12,512 nucleotides of DNA from JBCCYM01 sp039190005 (GTDB taxonomy: Bacteria > Pseudomonadota > Gammaproteobacteria > UBA12402), in the NCBI GenBank assembly GCA_039190005.1, contig JBCCYM010000053.1, positions 1 to 12,512 of the forward strand, read 5' to 3'. Below, in pieces: positions 6,864 to 12,486 of this stretch (its first letter is position 1; every line of letters starts with the position of its first letter). The position numbers and the translations under genes were made by a program. The notes beneath the pieces were generated by a model, which searched no databases, was not told where the DNA came from, and worked only from the letters and a program-made list of their open reading frames with translations.

Positions 6864-8498
6864 ATGACGCAAAAACAATCGCCGGTGTATTTAGGTATTG
6901 ATATTGGTACCCAAAGTGTTCGTGTCGGCGCTTTTGATCATGGTGGTGAGTTATTAGCTTACCAAGCTGAGTCCATTACCACTTTCAAAAATGATCAGGG
7001 TCATTTATCACAGTCAAGCACGGAGATATGGCAACAATTTAAAAAAGCATTAGCGGCTATTATGGATAATGGCCAAATTGATGCTGATTCTATTGTTAGT
7101 ATTGGCATTAGCGCTACTTGTTCGCTGGTTATTTATTGTAATCAGGCGAATAAATTGTTGGGCGAGCAAGATATTATTTTGTGGCAATGTCATCGCGCGA
7201 AAGAACAGGCGCAACAAATTAACCAGTTAGATGTTTCCGTGCTCAAACAATTGGGCGGTACGATTTCACCAGAACATGAATTGCCCAAGCTGATGTGGTT
7301 GAAACAAAAGCGGGCAACGGTGTTTGCAGAAGCAAGCTATTTTTTTGATTTAGCGGACTGGATGAGTTTTAAATTAACGGGTTTAAACATTCGTTCAATT
7401 TGTACGACAGCTTGTAAGTGGGGATTTAACAGTCATGATCGGCGCTGGGATGATCAGTTCTTCTATCAAGTTGGTTTAAATGAATTGGTTGATGAAAACT
7501 ATCAGCGTATTGGTCCGGTTGATCACATTATTTCGGTTGGCAGTAAAGTTGGTCATTTATCAGCGGAAACGGCGAAAGCGTTGCGCTTGCATCAGCAAAC
7601 AGTTGTCGCCGCGGGTATGGTGGACGCGCATGCTGGCGCGGTTGGCGTGTTAGGTATCAATATTTCCAGTGAAAAAACGGATGCGATTGATATTAGCGAA
7701 AAACTTGCCTTAATTGCTGGCACCTCAAGTTGTCATATGGCTTTATCACATCAGCCACATTTTGTTCCAGGGGTCTGGGGACCTTTTCCGGATGTGGTTT
7801 TACCGAATATGTCATTAACAGAGGGCGGGATATCCGCAAGTGGTGATTTATTACATAAGATTATTCATGAACATCGCGCCGCGCGGGGCATCAGTGAGCA
7901 AGTTATTCATCAGCAACTCGCGCAAACCATTGATCAGTTGCAACAAGAAATGTCACTCCAGTGGCCAGAATACCTTTGTCAGCATTTAGATGTATTGCCA
8001 TTTTTTCATGGCAATCGTTCACCTTACGCTGATCCAAACCTGCGCGGCAGTATTGTTGGATTAACTATGGAAGGCGGTTTAACCGAGTTAGCTAAGTTGT
8101 ACTACGCCACTATTTTAGCGTTGGCTTACAATGATAAGGCCATCATTGATGCCATGAATCAATATGGTCATCACATTAAAGCGATTATTGTGACAGGCGG
8201 CATGGCAAAGAATCCGCTCATGTTACAAGCAAGCGCGAACGCTATTGGTTTGCCGATTATTTTACCTCAACAGCCTGAATCCGTCTTGCTGGGCTGCGCT
8301 ATGTTGGCGCGCGTAGCAAAAACTGGTGAAAATCATCGGCAAGTCATGGCGGCGATGAGTCAGGTTAAAGAAGTTATTATGCCCAGTGATGATCCGTCCT
8401 TATCGGCGTTTCATCAGCTAAAATATCAAATATTTCTGCGGTTGAAAGCGCAGCAAGATGAAATTCGTTTGATGTGGAAGCAATCTTCTTTAGGATAA
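6864..8498 (+). CDS. FGGY-family pentulose kinase, probable D-ribulokinase
   Basis: A 544-residue ATP-dependent sugar kinase with the two-lobe FGGY fold. The N-terminal nucleotide motif is GIDIGTQSVRVGAFD (about 12-26) and the catalytic base is D254 in MVDAHAG. GTSSCHM and the C-terminal TGGMAKNP (444-451) provide the adenosine and phosphate sites. The TCSLV motif at residues 85-89 is the signature reported for the D-ribulokinase branch (human FGGY, yeast Ydr109c), which makes D-ribulose 5-phosphate, and it separates that branch from bacterial AraB L-ribulokinases. The start lies three bases after the isomerase stop and lacks a clear SD, so expression is probably coupled. The product enters the pentose phosphate pathway directly, explaining why no aldolase or epimerase is needed beside it. 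Length agrees with the family. Confidence 0.85.
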   Translation: MTQKQSPVYLGIDIGTQSVRVGAFDHGGELLAYQAESITTFKNDQGHLSQSSTEIWQQFKKALAAIMDNGQIDADSIVSIGISATCSLVIYCNQANKLLGEQDIILWQCHRAKEQAQQINQLDVSVLKQLGGTISPEHELPKLMWLKQKRATVFAEASYFFDLADWMSFKLTGLNIRSICTTACKWGFNSHDRRWDDQFFYQVGLNELVDENYQRIGPVDHIISVGSKVGHLSAETAKALRLHQQTVVAAGMVDAHAGAVGVLGINISSEKTDAIDISEKLALIAGTSSCHMALSHQPHFVPGVWGPFPDVVLPNMSLTEGGISASGDLLHKIIHEHRAARGISEQVIHQQLAQTIDQLQQEMSLQWPEYLCQHLDVLPFFHGNRSPYADPNLRGSIVGLTMEGGLTELAKLYYATILALAYNDKAIIDAMNQYGHHIKAIIVTGGMAKNPLMLQASANAIGLPIILPQQPESVLLGCAMLARVAKTGENHRQVMAAMSQVKEVIMPSDDPSLSAFHQLKYQIFLRLKAQQDEIRLMWKQSSLG

Positions 8499-8658
8499 TG
8501 GTTAAGTGTCATGATAACCTATTGATAACACTTGCATGAGAATGATATTAGATAACTGAATATAAAAGGCATAGTGTATGGACGATACGATGTAAATCGT
8601 GTAAACTATAACGACACCGGAAGATTCTTCTGACCGTGTGCCAGAGCGAGGTATTATT
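8499..8658 (+). promoter_or_regulatory. leader region of the ocd-arginase operon
   Basis: Three structures stand out. An imperfect hairpin (AAGTGTCAT 8504-8512 with ATAACACTT 8525-8533, one mismatch) lacks a T-run. An inverted repeat ACGAT-N4-ATCGT lies at 8587-8600, just upstream of a -10-like TATAAC (8607-8612). A symmetric GAAGATTCTTC (8620-8630) sits inside ACAC/GTGT arms. A second possible promoter is TTGATA (8522-8527), 16 bases, GATATT (8544-8549). No ArgR box is recognisable. The arrangement suggests that the operon has its own control. Confidence 0.4.
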
Positions 8659-8712
8659 ATGTGTTTATTGTCGCTGCTTAGTTTATCTAAAAAACTGAAG
8701 GGGGTTGCATGA
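8659..8712 (+). CDS. 17-codon leader ORF overlapping the ocd start
   Basis: The frame encodes MCLLSLLSLSKKLKGVA and ends in a TGA that overlaps the ocd ATG (ATGA at 8709-8712). A GCGAGG (8646-8651) lies seven bases before its ATG, a better-placed SD than many genes here have. Six of the seventeen residues are leucine. It may act as a translational coupler that delivers ribosomes to ocd, or as a regulatory leader peptide. Short frames of this size arise by chance, but the combination of SD and exact ATGA overlap is unusual. Confidence 0.4.
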   Translation: MCLLSLLSLSKKLKGVA

Positions 8713-9734
8713 TTAATTTATTATCACCAGAAGAGCTAGCGAAATTAGTTAAGCGTCATGGTTTTGACCGTTATATTCTCGATTTAATTGACGTATTGAA
8801 GGAAGATTTTTCTCGCTGGAATGAATTTGATAAAATTCCAAGATTGGCCTTTCATGTGCCAGACGGGGTTATTGAACTTATGCCAATCGCCGATAAGAAA
8901 TTATTTAGCTTCAAATATGTTAACGGCCATCCTAAAAATCCATTGTTTAATAAATCAACGGTTGTTGCCACCGGTCAGTTATCAAGAATAGAAGATGGCT
9001 TCCCGCTAATGTTTAGTGGTATGACTATTCCCACAGCTTTGCGAACAGCGGCAACTTCCGCCTTGGCGAGTGATTTGTTAGCAAGAAAAGACGCGCGAAC
9101 AATCGCGCTGATTGGTACCGGCGCGCAAAGCGAATTTCAAGTATTGGCGCATAAAGTAATACGTGATATTAAAACAGTTCGTTATTATGACATCGACGCG
9201 AAAGCGATGAATAAATTTGCTAATAATATGCGCTCTTCTGATTTAGAACTGATTGCCTGCGATAGCAATGAGGAAGCTGTAAAAGGTTCAGATATTATTA
9301 TTGTGTGCACGGCATGTAAACAACATGTTGATGTGATATTAAATGATTGGGTGCGGCCGGGTATGCATATTAATGGTTTAGGTGGCGACTGTCCGGGCAA
9401 AACAGAGGTTGAGCTGTCTGTTCTTGATCGCGCGAAAATTGTTGTAGAATTTTTTGACCAGTCTTTAATCGAAGGTGAAATCCAACGTTACTCACGTCAG
9501 AAAGCGGAAAAAAAGGTTTATGCCGAACTTTGGCAGTTAATTACCGGAGATAAGGTTGGCAGAGAGCATGATCAAGAAATTACCTTATTTGATTCAGTTG
9601 GTTTTGCTTTGGAAGATTTTTCTATTTTGCGTTTCACTTATCAACTTTGCCAAAAATATCACATCGGTGAATTTGTTGATATTATTCCACCGCTGCAGGA
9701 TCCCAAAGATTTATTTTCAATTTTAAATGTATGA
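8709..9734 (+). CDS. ocd: ornithine cyclodeaminase
   Basis: OCD converts L-ornithine to L-proline and ammonia with tightly bound NAD+. The 341-residue protein follows the Pseudomonas putida enzyme as I recall it block by block: GVIELMPIADK, FKYVNGHP with K69, TALRTAATS, the NAD-binding GTGAQS (136-141) in a Rossmann fold, GMHINGLGGDCPGKTE, then IEGEIQ, LFDSVGFALEDF and DPKDLFS at the C-terminus. D227 in GGDCPGK corresponds to the catalytic Asp228 of P. putida OCD. These blocks favour true OCD over the SbnB-type dehydrogenases or ketimine reductases of the same superfamily. The stop overlaps the arginase start (ATGA), giving an arginine to ornithine to proline pair. Translation is probably aided by GGGGG (8700-8704) and by the overlapping leader frame. 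Confidence 0.9.
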   Translation: MINLLSPEELAKLVKRHGFDRYILDLIDVLKEDFSRWNEFDKIPRLAFHVPDGVIELMPIADKKLFSFKYVNGHPKNPLFNKSTVVATGQLSRIEDGFPLMFSGMTIPTALRTAATSALASDLLARKDARTIALIGTGAQSEFQVLAHKVIRDIKTVRYYDIDAKAMNKFANNMRSSDLELIACDSNEEAVKGSDIIIVCTACKQHVDVILNDWVRPGMHINGLGGDCPGKTEVELSVLDRAKIVVEFFDQSLIEGEIQRYSRQKAEKKVYAELWQLITGDKVGREHDQEITLFDSVGFALEDFSILRFTYQLCQKYHIGEFVDIIPPLQDPKDLFSILNV

Positions 9735-10591
9735 ATCGATTTCTTGAACAAGCAAAGTGTATTGGCGCCGCCATTGGTCATTGTGCGGGTATTCTTGGTT
9801 GTGAAATCGGATCTGAGGTACTGTATCAGCGCTTAGATTATTTGCAAGAAATTTGGTATCGAACAATTAGTTTTGATAGCCAAAAAACCCAATTAGCCGC
9901 TATTCCTGATCTGGCGGATTTTTCTCGACGACTAGCGGAAGCAACGATAGCGGTATTAGCAAAGGGGAATAAGTTTTTGACTTTGGGTGGCGATCATAGT
10001 TGCGCGATTGGTACTTGGTCGGGTGTGGCGCAATGTTATGATGAATTTGGTTTAATTTGGATAGACGCCCATCTTGACAGTCATACGCCTGAGACATCAT
10101 TTTCCGGTAATTTGCATGGTATGTCAGCGGCGGCTTTAATGGGTTTTGGTGATAAACGCTTAACAACTATTTTAAGTGAGCAAGCAAAAGTTAAACCAGA
10201 AAACATTGTATTCATGGGGATTCGTTCTTACGAGAAAGAAGAACAACAATTATTAGCGCAACATGGTGTTAAGGTTTATTACATGGAAGATGTTCGTCGT
10301 TTAGGTTTTCAATCTTGTTTCGCGACGACAATTAAAACTTTTGAACAACGCGATTTACCTTTTGGTATTACCTTAGATTTAGATGCCTTAGATCCTCATC
10401 ATATTCAGGCATTGGGTACCCCTGAAGAAGATGGTATGCAGTTAAAAAATTTATTAGCCGCTTTGTCAATGATTAATCTTGAGCAGCTGATTGGTTTGGA
10501 GATTACTGAATATAATCCTGAGCTTGATGATGAGATTTTTTCTGGCAGTGATGTTGTTGATAGTATCATCAATCGTGTTGGGTGTGATTAA
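9731..10591 (+). CDS. arginase (ureohydrolase family)
   Basis: The protein hydrolyses L-arginine to ornithine and urea with a binuclear manganese centre. All expected metal ligands are visible: H89 in GGDHS, D112, H114 and D116 in DAHLDSH, and D216 and D218 in TLDLDALDP. S-G-N-L-H-G-M after the second motif and G-T-P-E-E-D-G resemble arginases more than agmatinases, and LEITEYNPELD near the end is the usual late block. At 286 residues it is slightly short of the typical 300. The start overlaps the ocd stop and has no SD of its own, so it relies on coupling. Pairing with ocd makes arginine the natural substrate. Related ureohydrolases acting on hydroxyarginine (DcsB type) or other guanidines remain possible. 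Confidence 0.88.
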   Translation: MNRFLEQAKCIGAAIGHCAGILGCEIGSEVLYQRLDYLQEIWYRTISFDSQKTQLAAIPDLADFSRRLAEATIAVLAKGNKFLTLGGDHSCAIGTWSGVAQCYDEFGLIWIDAHLDSHTPETSFSGNLHGMSAAALMGFGDKRLTTILSEQAKVKPENIVFMGIRSYEKEEQQLLAQHGVKVYYMEDVRRLGFQSCFATTIKTFEQRDLPFGITLDLDALDPHHIQALGTPEEDGMQLKNLLAALSMINLEQLIGLEITEYNPELDDEIFSGSDVVDSIINRVGCD

Positions 10592-10638
10592 ATTTATCTG
10601 AGATTTAGGTGGGTAGCAGTTAAGGGCTAAGTTATAAG

Positions 10639-10677
10639 TTGCTTTGTATCCCTATTGTGGTACAATTGGTGTATTGT
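10639..10677 (+). promoter_or_regulatory. promoter and operator of the toxin-antitoxin operon
   Basis: TTGCTT (10639-10644) and TACAAT (10661-10666) are 16 bases apart. The -10 overlaps two inverted repeats: TTGTA/TACAA (10644-10648 and 10661-10665) and ACAAT-N6-ATTGT (10662-10677). Such palindromes over the -10 are what a ribbon-helix-helix antitoxin would use for autorepression. Confidence 0.5.
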
Positions 10678-10698
10678 GAAATAAGAGAGTGATCCAGT

Positions 10699-10959
10699 AT
10701 GAGTAAAACCGCATTTATCCGAGCCAGAATAGAGCCAGAACTTAAAAATGATGTAGAATCGATATTGAAAGAACTCGGTATCAGCACAAGTCAGATGTTG
10801 ACGATGTTATACAAGAAAATACGTCGTGATAAAGAGATTCCTATCGATCTACATATCCCCAACAAAGAAACTGCAAAAGCCATAGCTGAATCGAGAAAGG
10901 GAAAAAACGTTGTCGCATGCAAAGATGCCGACGATATGTTTGAGCGCTTAGACATCTGA
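10699..10959 (+). CDS. dinJ: DinJ/RelB-family antitoxin
   Basis: This 86-residue protein has the N-terminal ribbon-helix-helix of DinJ-type antitoxins: a strand in TAFIRARIEP, then two helices from ELKNDVESILKELGISTSQMLTMLYKKI. A conserved PIDLHIPN linker follows, and the C-terminus K-D-A-D-D-M-F-E-R-L matches the toxin-binding end of E. coli DinJ (KDADDLFDKL). It should neutralise the YafQ-like toxin made from the next gene and repress their shared promoter. The stop and the toxin start overlap by one base (TGATG). A purine-rich AGAG lies about ten bases before the ATG. The family assignment is firm; activity is not shown by sequence. Confidence 0.9.
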   Translation: MSKTAFIRARIEPELKNDVESILKELGISTSQMLTMLYKKIRRDKEIPIDLHIPNKETAKAIAESRKGKNVVACKDADDMFERLDI

Positions 10960-11228
10960 TGCTTGCCCCTAACTATCGTAAAAAATTCCTGAAAGACTTA
11001 AAACTAGCAGAAAAACGAGGAAAAGAGATTCGCAAGCTAAAACGCGCGATGCGATGCATTATTAACGAAAAACCATTAGGTAGATTATTTCGAGATCATG
11101 CACTCAAGGGTGAATATACAGATTGCCGTGAATGTCATATAGAACCTAACTGGTTACTAATTTATCTTATACAAGACGAGAAAGTAACTTTTATCCGAAC
11201 AGGCACTCATGCTGACCTTTTTCGATAA
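10959..11228 (+). CDS. yafQ: YafQ-family mRNA interferase toxin with a catalytic-site substitution
   Basis: YafQ toxins of the RelE superfamily cut mRNA on the ribosome. This 89-residue protein aligns over its whole length: basic N-terminal helices (KKFLKDLKLAEKRGKE), RDHALKG, RECHIEPNWLLIY and the ending GTHADLF. By comparison with E. coli YafQ, H47, H60, W65, H84 and F88 correspond to the active-site His50, His63, Trp68, His87 and Phe91. The position of Asp67 is asparagine here (N64, codon aac), which could reduce cleavage or alter its chemistry. Both genes of the pair look intact in frame. Homology to a second, unrelated repeated element begins immediately at the stop codon (see findings). 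Confidence 0.9.
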   Translation: MLAPNYRKKFLKDLKLAEKRGKEIRKLKRAMRCIINEKPLGRLFRDHALKGEYTDCRECHIEPNWLLIYLIQDEKVTFIRTGTHADLFR

Positions 11229-11279
11229 TCGGTTCCTCATTATGACCTAACACTTGACCCAATTTTTTTCAGTGTTGAT
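11226..11279 (+). repeat. stem-loop repeat element, copy A
   Basis: From the toxin stop codon onward this stretch resembles 11869-11927: ATTATGACCTAACACTTGACC, followed by a T-run and CAGTGTT. Its stem is AACACT (11249-11254) with AGTGTT (11271-11276), enclosing a T-rich loop. The start of the element carries the codons N-R-F-L-I-M-T-stop, the same ending as the gene remnant in copy B. It may serve as the terminator of the toxin-antitoxin operon, although the T-run lies within the loop and not after the stem. Confidence 0.65.
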
Positions 11280-11390
11280 GCTGACATTGCAAAAGACTCA
11301 AGCAATGGGAAAATATGCCGGTTAAGGCTAATCAATGCGCTGATCAGATTTGTTGCAGATGAAATCTAAAGCGGTAGCATTTAAGAGGTG

Positions 11391-11447
11391 AGTTGTCTTT
11401 GATTGTCTATGATATCGTTTCAATGTGCACTATATAAGCACTCTAAA
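11391..11447 (+). repeat. 57-base arm repeat, copy A
   Basis: This copy carries TTGTCT at 11393-11398 and 11403-11408, ten bases apart, then GATATCGTTT and a TGCACT/AGCACT pair (11426-11431 and 11437-11442), ending CTCTAAA. It matches copy B at 47 of 57 positions by eye. It lies about 40 bases left of the tmRNA fragment. Confidence 0.85.
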
Positions 11448-11489
11448 GCCGAGGTTGATAAAAAATCCTTTTATTACCAATAACTTAAA

Positions 11490-11516
11490 TGGTGGAGGCG
11501 GCGGGAGTTGAACCCG
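11490..11516 (-). other. ssrA: tmRNA 3'-end fragment, probable attachment-site core
   Basis: Read on the minus strand, these 27 bases give CGGGTTCAACTCCCG followed by CCGCCTCCACCA: the T-arm, acceptor 3' strand and CCA of a tmRNA. The sequence upstream on that strand (ttgccctatt) is not tmRNA, so the match starts inside the T-stem and no working RNA can be made. The 3' end of ssrA is a well-known integration site for islands and phages, which leave exactly this kind of short duplicate. A tRNA of similar 3' sequence is a less likely source. Confidence 0.75.
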
Positions 11517-11540
11517 AATAGGGCAAAAAAACAGTAACTA

Positions 11541-11560
11541 CCATAGACAACCATAGACAA
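11541..11560 (-). repeat. inverted tandem pair of TTGTCTATGG
   Basis: CCATAGACAA occurs twice in tandem (11541-11550 and 11551-11560). On the minus strand this is TTGTCTATGG twice, again with a ten-base period. It is the same motif as in the flanking 57-base repeats but in the opposite orientation, as arm-type sites of a tyrosine recombinase or excisionase often are. Confidence 0.8.
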
Positions 11561-11610
11561 CGAAATACATTTAGAATCAATGAATTAGCGTAGGTAGTGC
11601 ATATGGTAAA

Positions 11611-11667
11611 GGTTGTCTCTCGTTGTCTACGATATAGTTTTGATGAGCACTATATGAGCACTCTAAA
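11611..11667 (+). repeat. 57-base arm repeat, copy B
   Basis: TTGTCT occurs at 11613-11618 and 11623-11628 with a ten-base period, followed by GATATAGTTT and the pair AGCACT (11646-11651) and AGCACT (11657-11662), ending CTCTAAA. It lies about 95 bases right of the tmRNA fragment, on the opposite side from copy A. Confidence 0.85.
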
Positions 11668-11793
11668 TTTAATACTCAGCGTAGTTATTAAGCTTGATTT
11701 CTAATAACGAACGCAAGCAATCTCGACTTTATAGAAGTTTACAACCTTGATCACGGCAACTATATTACTGATCTATTTAACTGCTCAACGTAG

Positions 11794-11895
11794 ACACTTC
11801 ATGAAGAATTACCTGAAGTAAAAAAAGGCTTAATTCCTCGTGGGGAGGTTCGTTCATCTGGTAGGGTAGGCAATCGATTCATTATTATGACTTAA
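11794..11895 (+). pseudogene. 3' remnant of an unrecognised gene
   Basis: After an in-frame TAG (11791-11793) the frame is open for 33 codons and ends I-P-R-G-E-V-R-S-S-G-R-V-G-N-R-F-I-I-M-T, a composition that looks like a real protein C-terminus. No start or SD is present. I do not recognise the family. The last seven codons and the stop recur right after the toxin gene (NRFLIMT), suggesting that this coding end travels with the downstream stem-loop. Confidence 0.4.
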
Positions 11896-11927
11896 TACTT
11901 GACCAAGTTTTTTTATTCAGTATTGGG
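11869..11927 (+). repeat. stem-loop repeat element, copy B
   Basis: Here the stem is AATACT (11894-11899) with AGTATT (11919-11924), extendable outward by two G-T wobbles and a C-G. Compared with copy A, the C-G pair of the stem has become T-A, a compensatory change. A T7 run lies in the loop, with three extra bases relative to copy A. Confidence 0.65.
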
Positions 11928-11961
11928 TAGCTCGACATAAGCAGCGGAAAGTTTTGTTCGC

Positions 11962-11998
11962 TAGACATAGAATAGTCGATCTATTCTTTTTTTGTCTA
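11962..11998 (+). terminator. AT-rich hairpin with T-run
   Basis: AGAATAG (11969-11975) and CTATTCT (11981-11987) form a seven-base stem with a five-base loop followed by TTTTTT. TAGACA (11962-11967) and TGTCTA (11993-11998) could extend it. It has the shape of a rho-independent terminator but a weak AT-rich stem, and no intact gene reads into it. Confidence 0.35.
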
Positions 11999-12207
11999 AA
12001 TTTATTCTCACTGCAAGCTTTTATACTTGTGACCTTTAGTTTTGGCTGATTAATTTTAAAATCAGGTGAAAAGAAACTATAAAAATTTTTTATGCTATAA
12101 ATCATTGTACATTTTGGTTTACTTGATATCCATAGCTAGTGAATCTGAACATTTAGAGGCAGTCTCAAAAAATATACCTTTTAGGACGTTTTTAAAACTG
12201 CTCTTTT

Positions 12208-12486
12208 ATGTGGCTAAAAAAATGGTCTATAACTCAATCCTTACAACATCATGAGATTGAGTTACAATTTATTCAACCTGGTAAACCTGCTCAAAATGGT
12301 TACATTGAACGATTTAATCGCACGTATCGTGAAGCCATTCTCGAGATGTATTTGTTTGATTCTATTCAACATGTCCAACTTCTCACGAATCAGTGGCTAC
12401 AACATTATAACCTAGAACGTCCTCATGACTCTCTTCAACACCTTACTCCCTTTGATTATGCTAAGCAACATTTCCTACAGTTTTAA
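12208..12486 (+). pseudogene. IS3-family transposase (OrfB), C-terminal fragment
   Basis: The frame contains the end of an IS3-family DDE integrase core: L-Q-F-I-Q-P-G-K-P-A-Q-N-G-Y-I-E-R-F-N-R-T-Y-R, where the Glu of YIER (E34 from the ATG at 12208) is the third catalytic acid. It is followed by Y-L-F-D-S, W-L-Q-H-Y-N and E-R-P-H-D-S-L, then L-T-P-F-D-Y. The two catalytic aspartates and the whole N-terminal part are missing, and no OrfA is present upstream. Recognisable homology begins around codon 15, so the ATG at 12208 is only the first one in frame and not the native start. The enzyme cannot be active. A 9-base inverted repeat (TAACTCAAT 12230-12238, ATTGAGTTA 12256-12264) spans the 5' edge of the homology. 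Confidence 0.88.

Larger units (their letters stand above)
11229..12207. other. gene-poor region of recombination remnants
   Basis: About 980 bases without an intact gene. In order it holds stem-loop copy A, a 57-base repeat with paired TTGTCT motifs (copy A), a tmRNA 3'-end fragment, an inverted TTGTCT pair, the 57-base repeat copy B, a short gene remnant, stem-loop copy B and an AT-rich hairpin with a T-run. From about 12000 to 12207 there is AT-rich sequence in which I see nothing definable. Small open frames on either strand around 11917-12254 look like chance. Confidence 0.7.

Noticed and set aside
8532..8555. Fur-box-like TGAGAATGATATTAG upstream of ocd
   Set aside because: Only about two thirds of the 7-1-7 consensus positions match and there is no siderophore logic for the arginase-ocd pair, so it is probably AT-rich coincidence.
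8709..9734. Calling the OCD-family gene sbnB (2,3-diaminopropionate pathway)
   Set aside because: The blocks GVIELMP, FKYVNGHP, GGDCPGKTE and DPKDLFS match true ornithine cyclodeaminases, and the adjoining arginase supplies ornithine.
11490..11516. A functional tRNA or tmRNA gene on the minus strand
   Set aside because: Only the 3' side of the T-arm and the acceptor strand are present. No D-arm, anticodon or tag-peptide region lies upstream on that strand.
11391..11667. CRISPR-like array from the repeated TTGTCT and 57-base units
   Set aside because: Only two long copies exist, diverged, with one motif pair inverted and no regular spacers or cas genes. The ten-base phasing fits protein binding instead.
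11917..12254. Small open frames at 11917-12105 (minus) and 12066-12254 (plus)
   Set aside because: The composition is that of AT-rich noncoding DNA, without SD or recognisable motifs. One covers the hairpin and the other runs into the IS fragment in the wrong frame.
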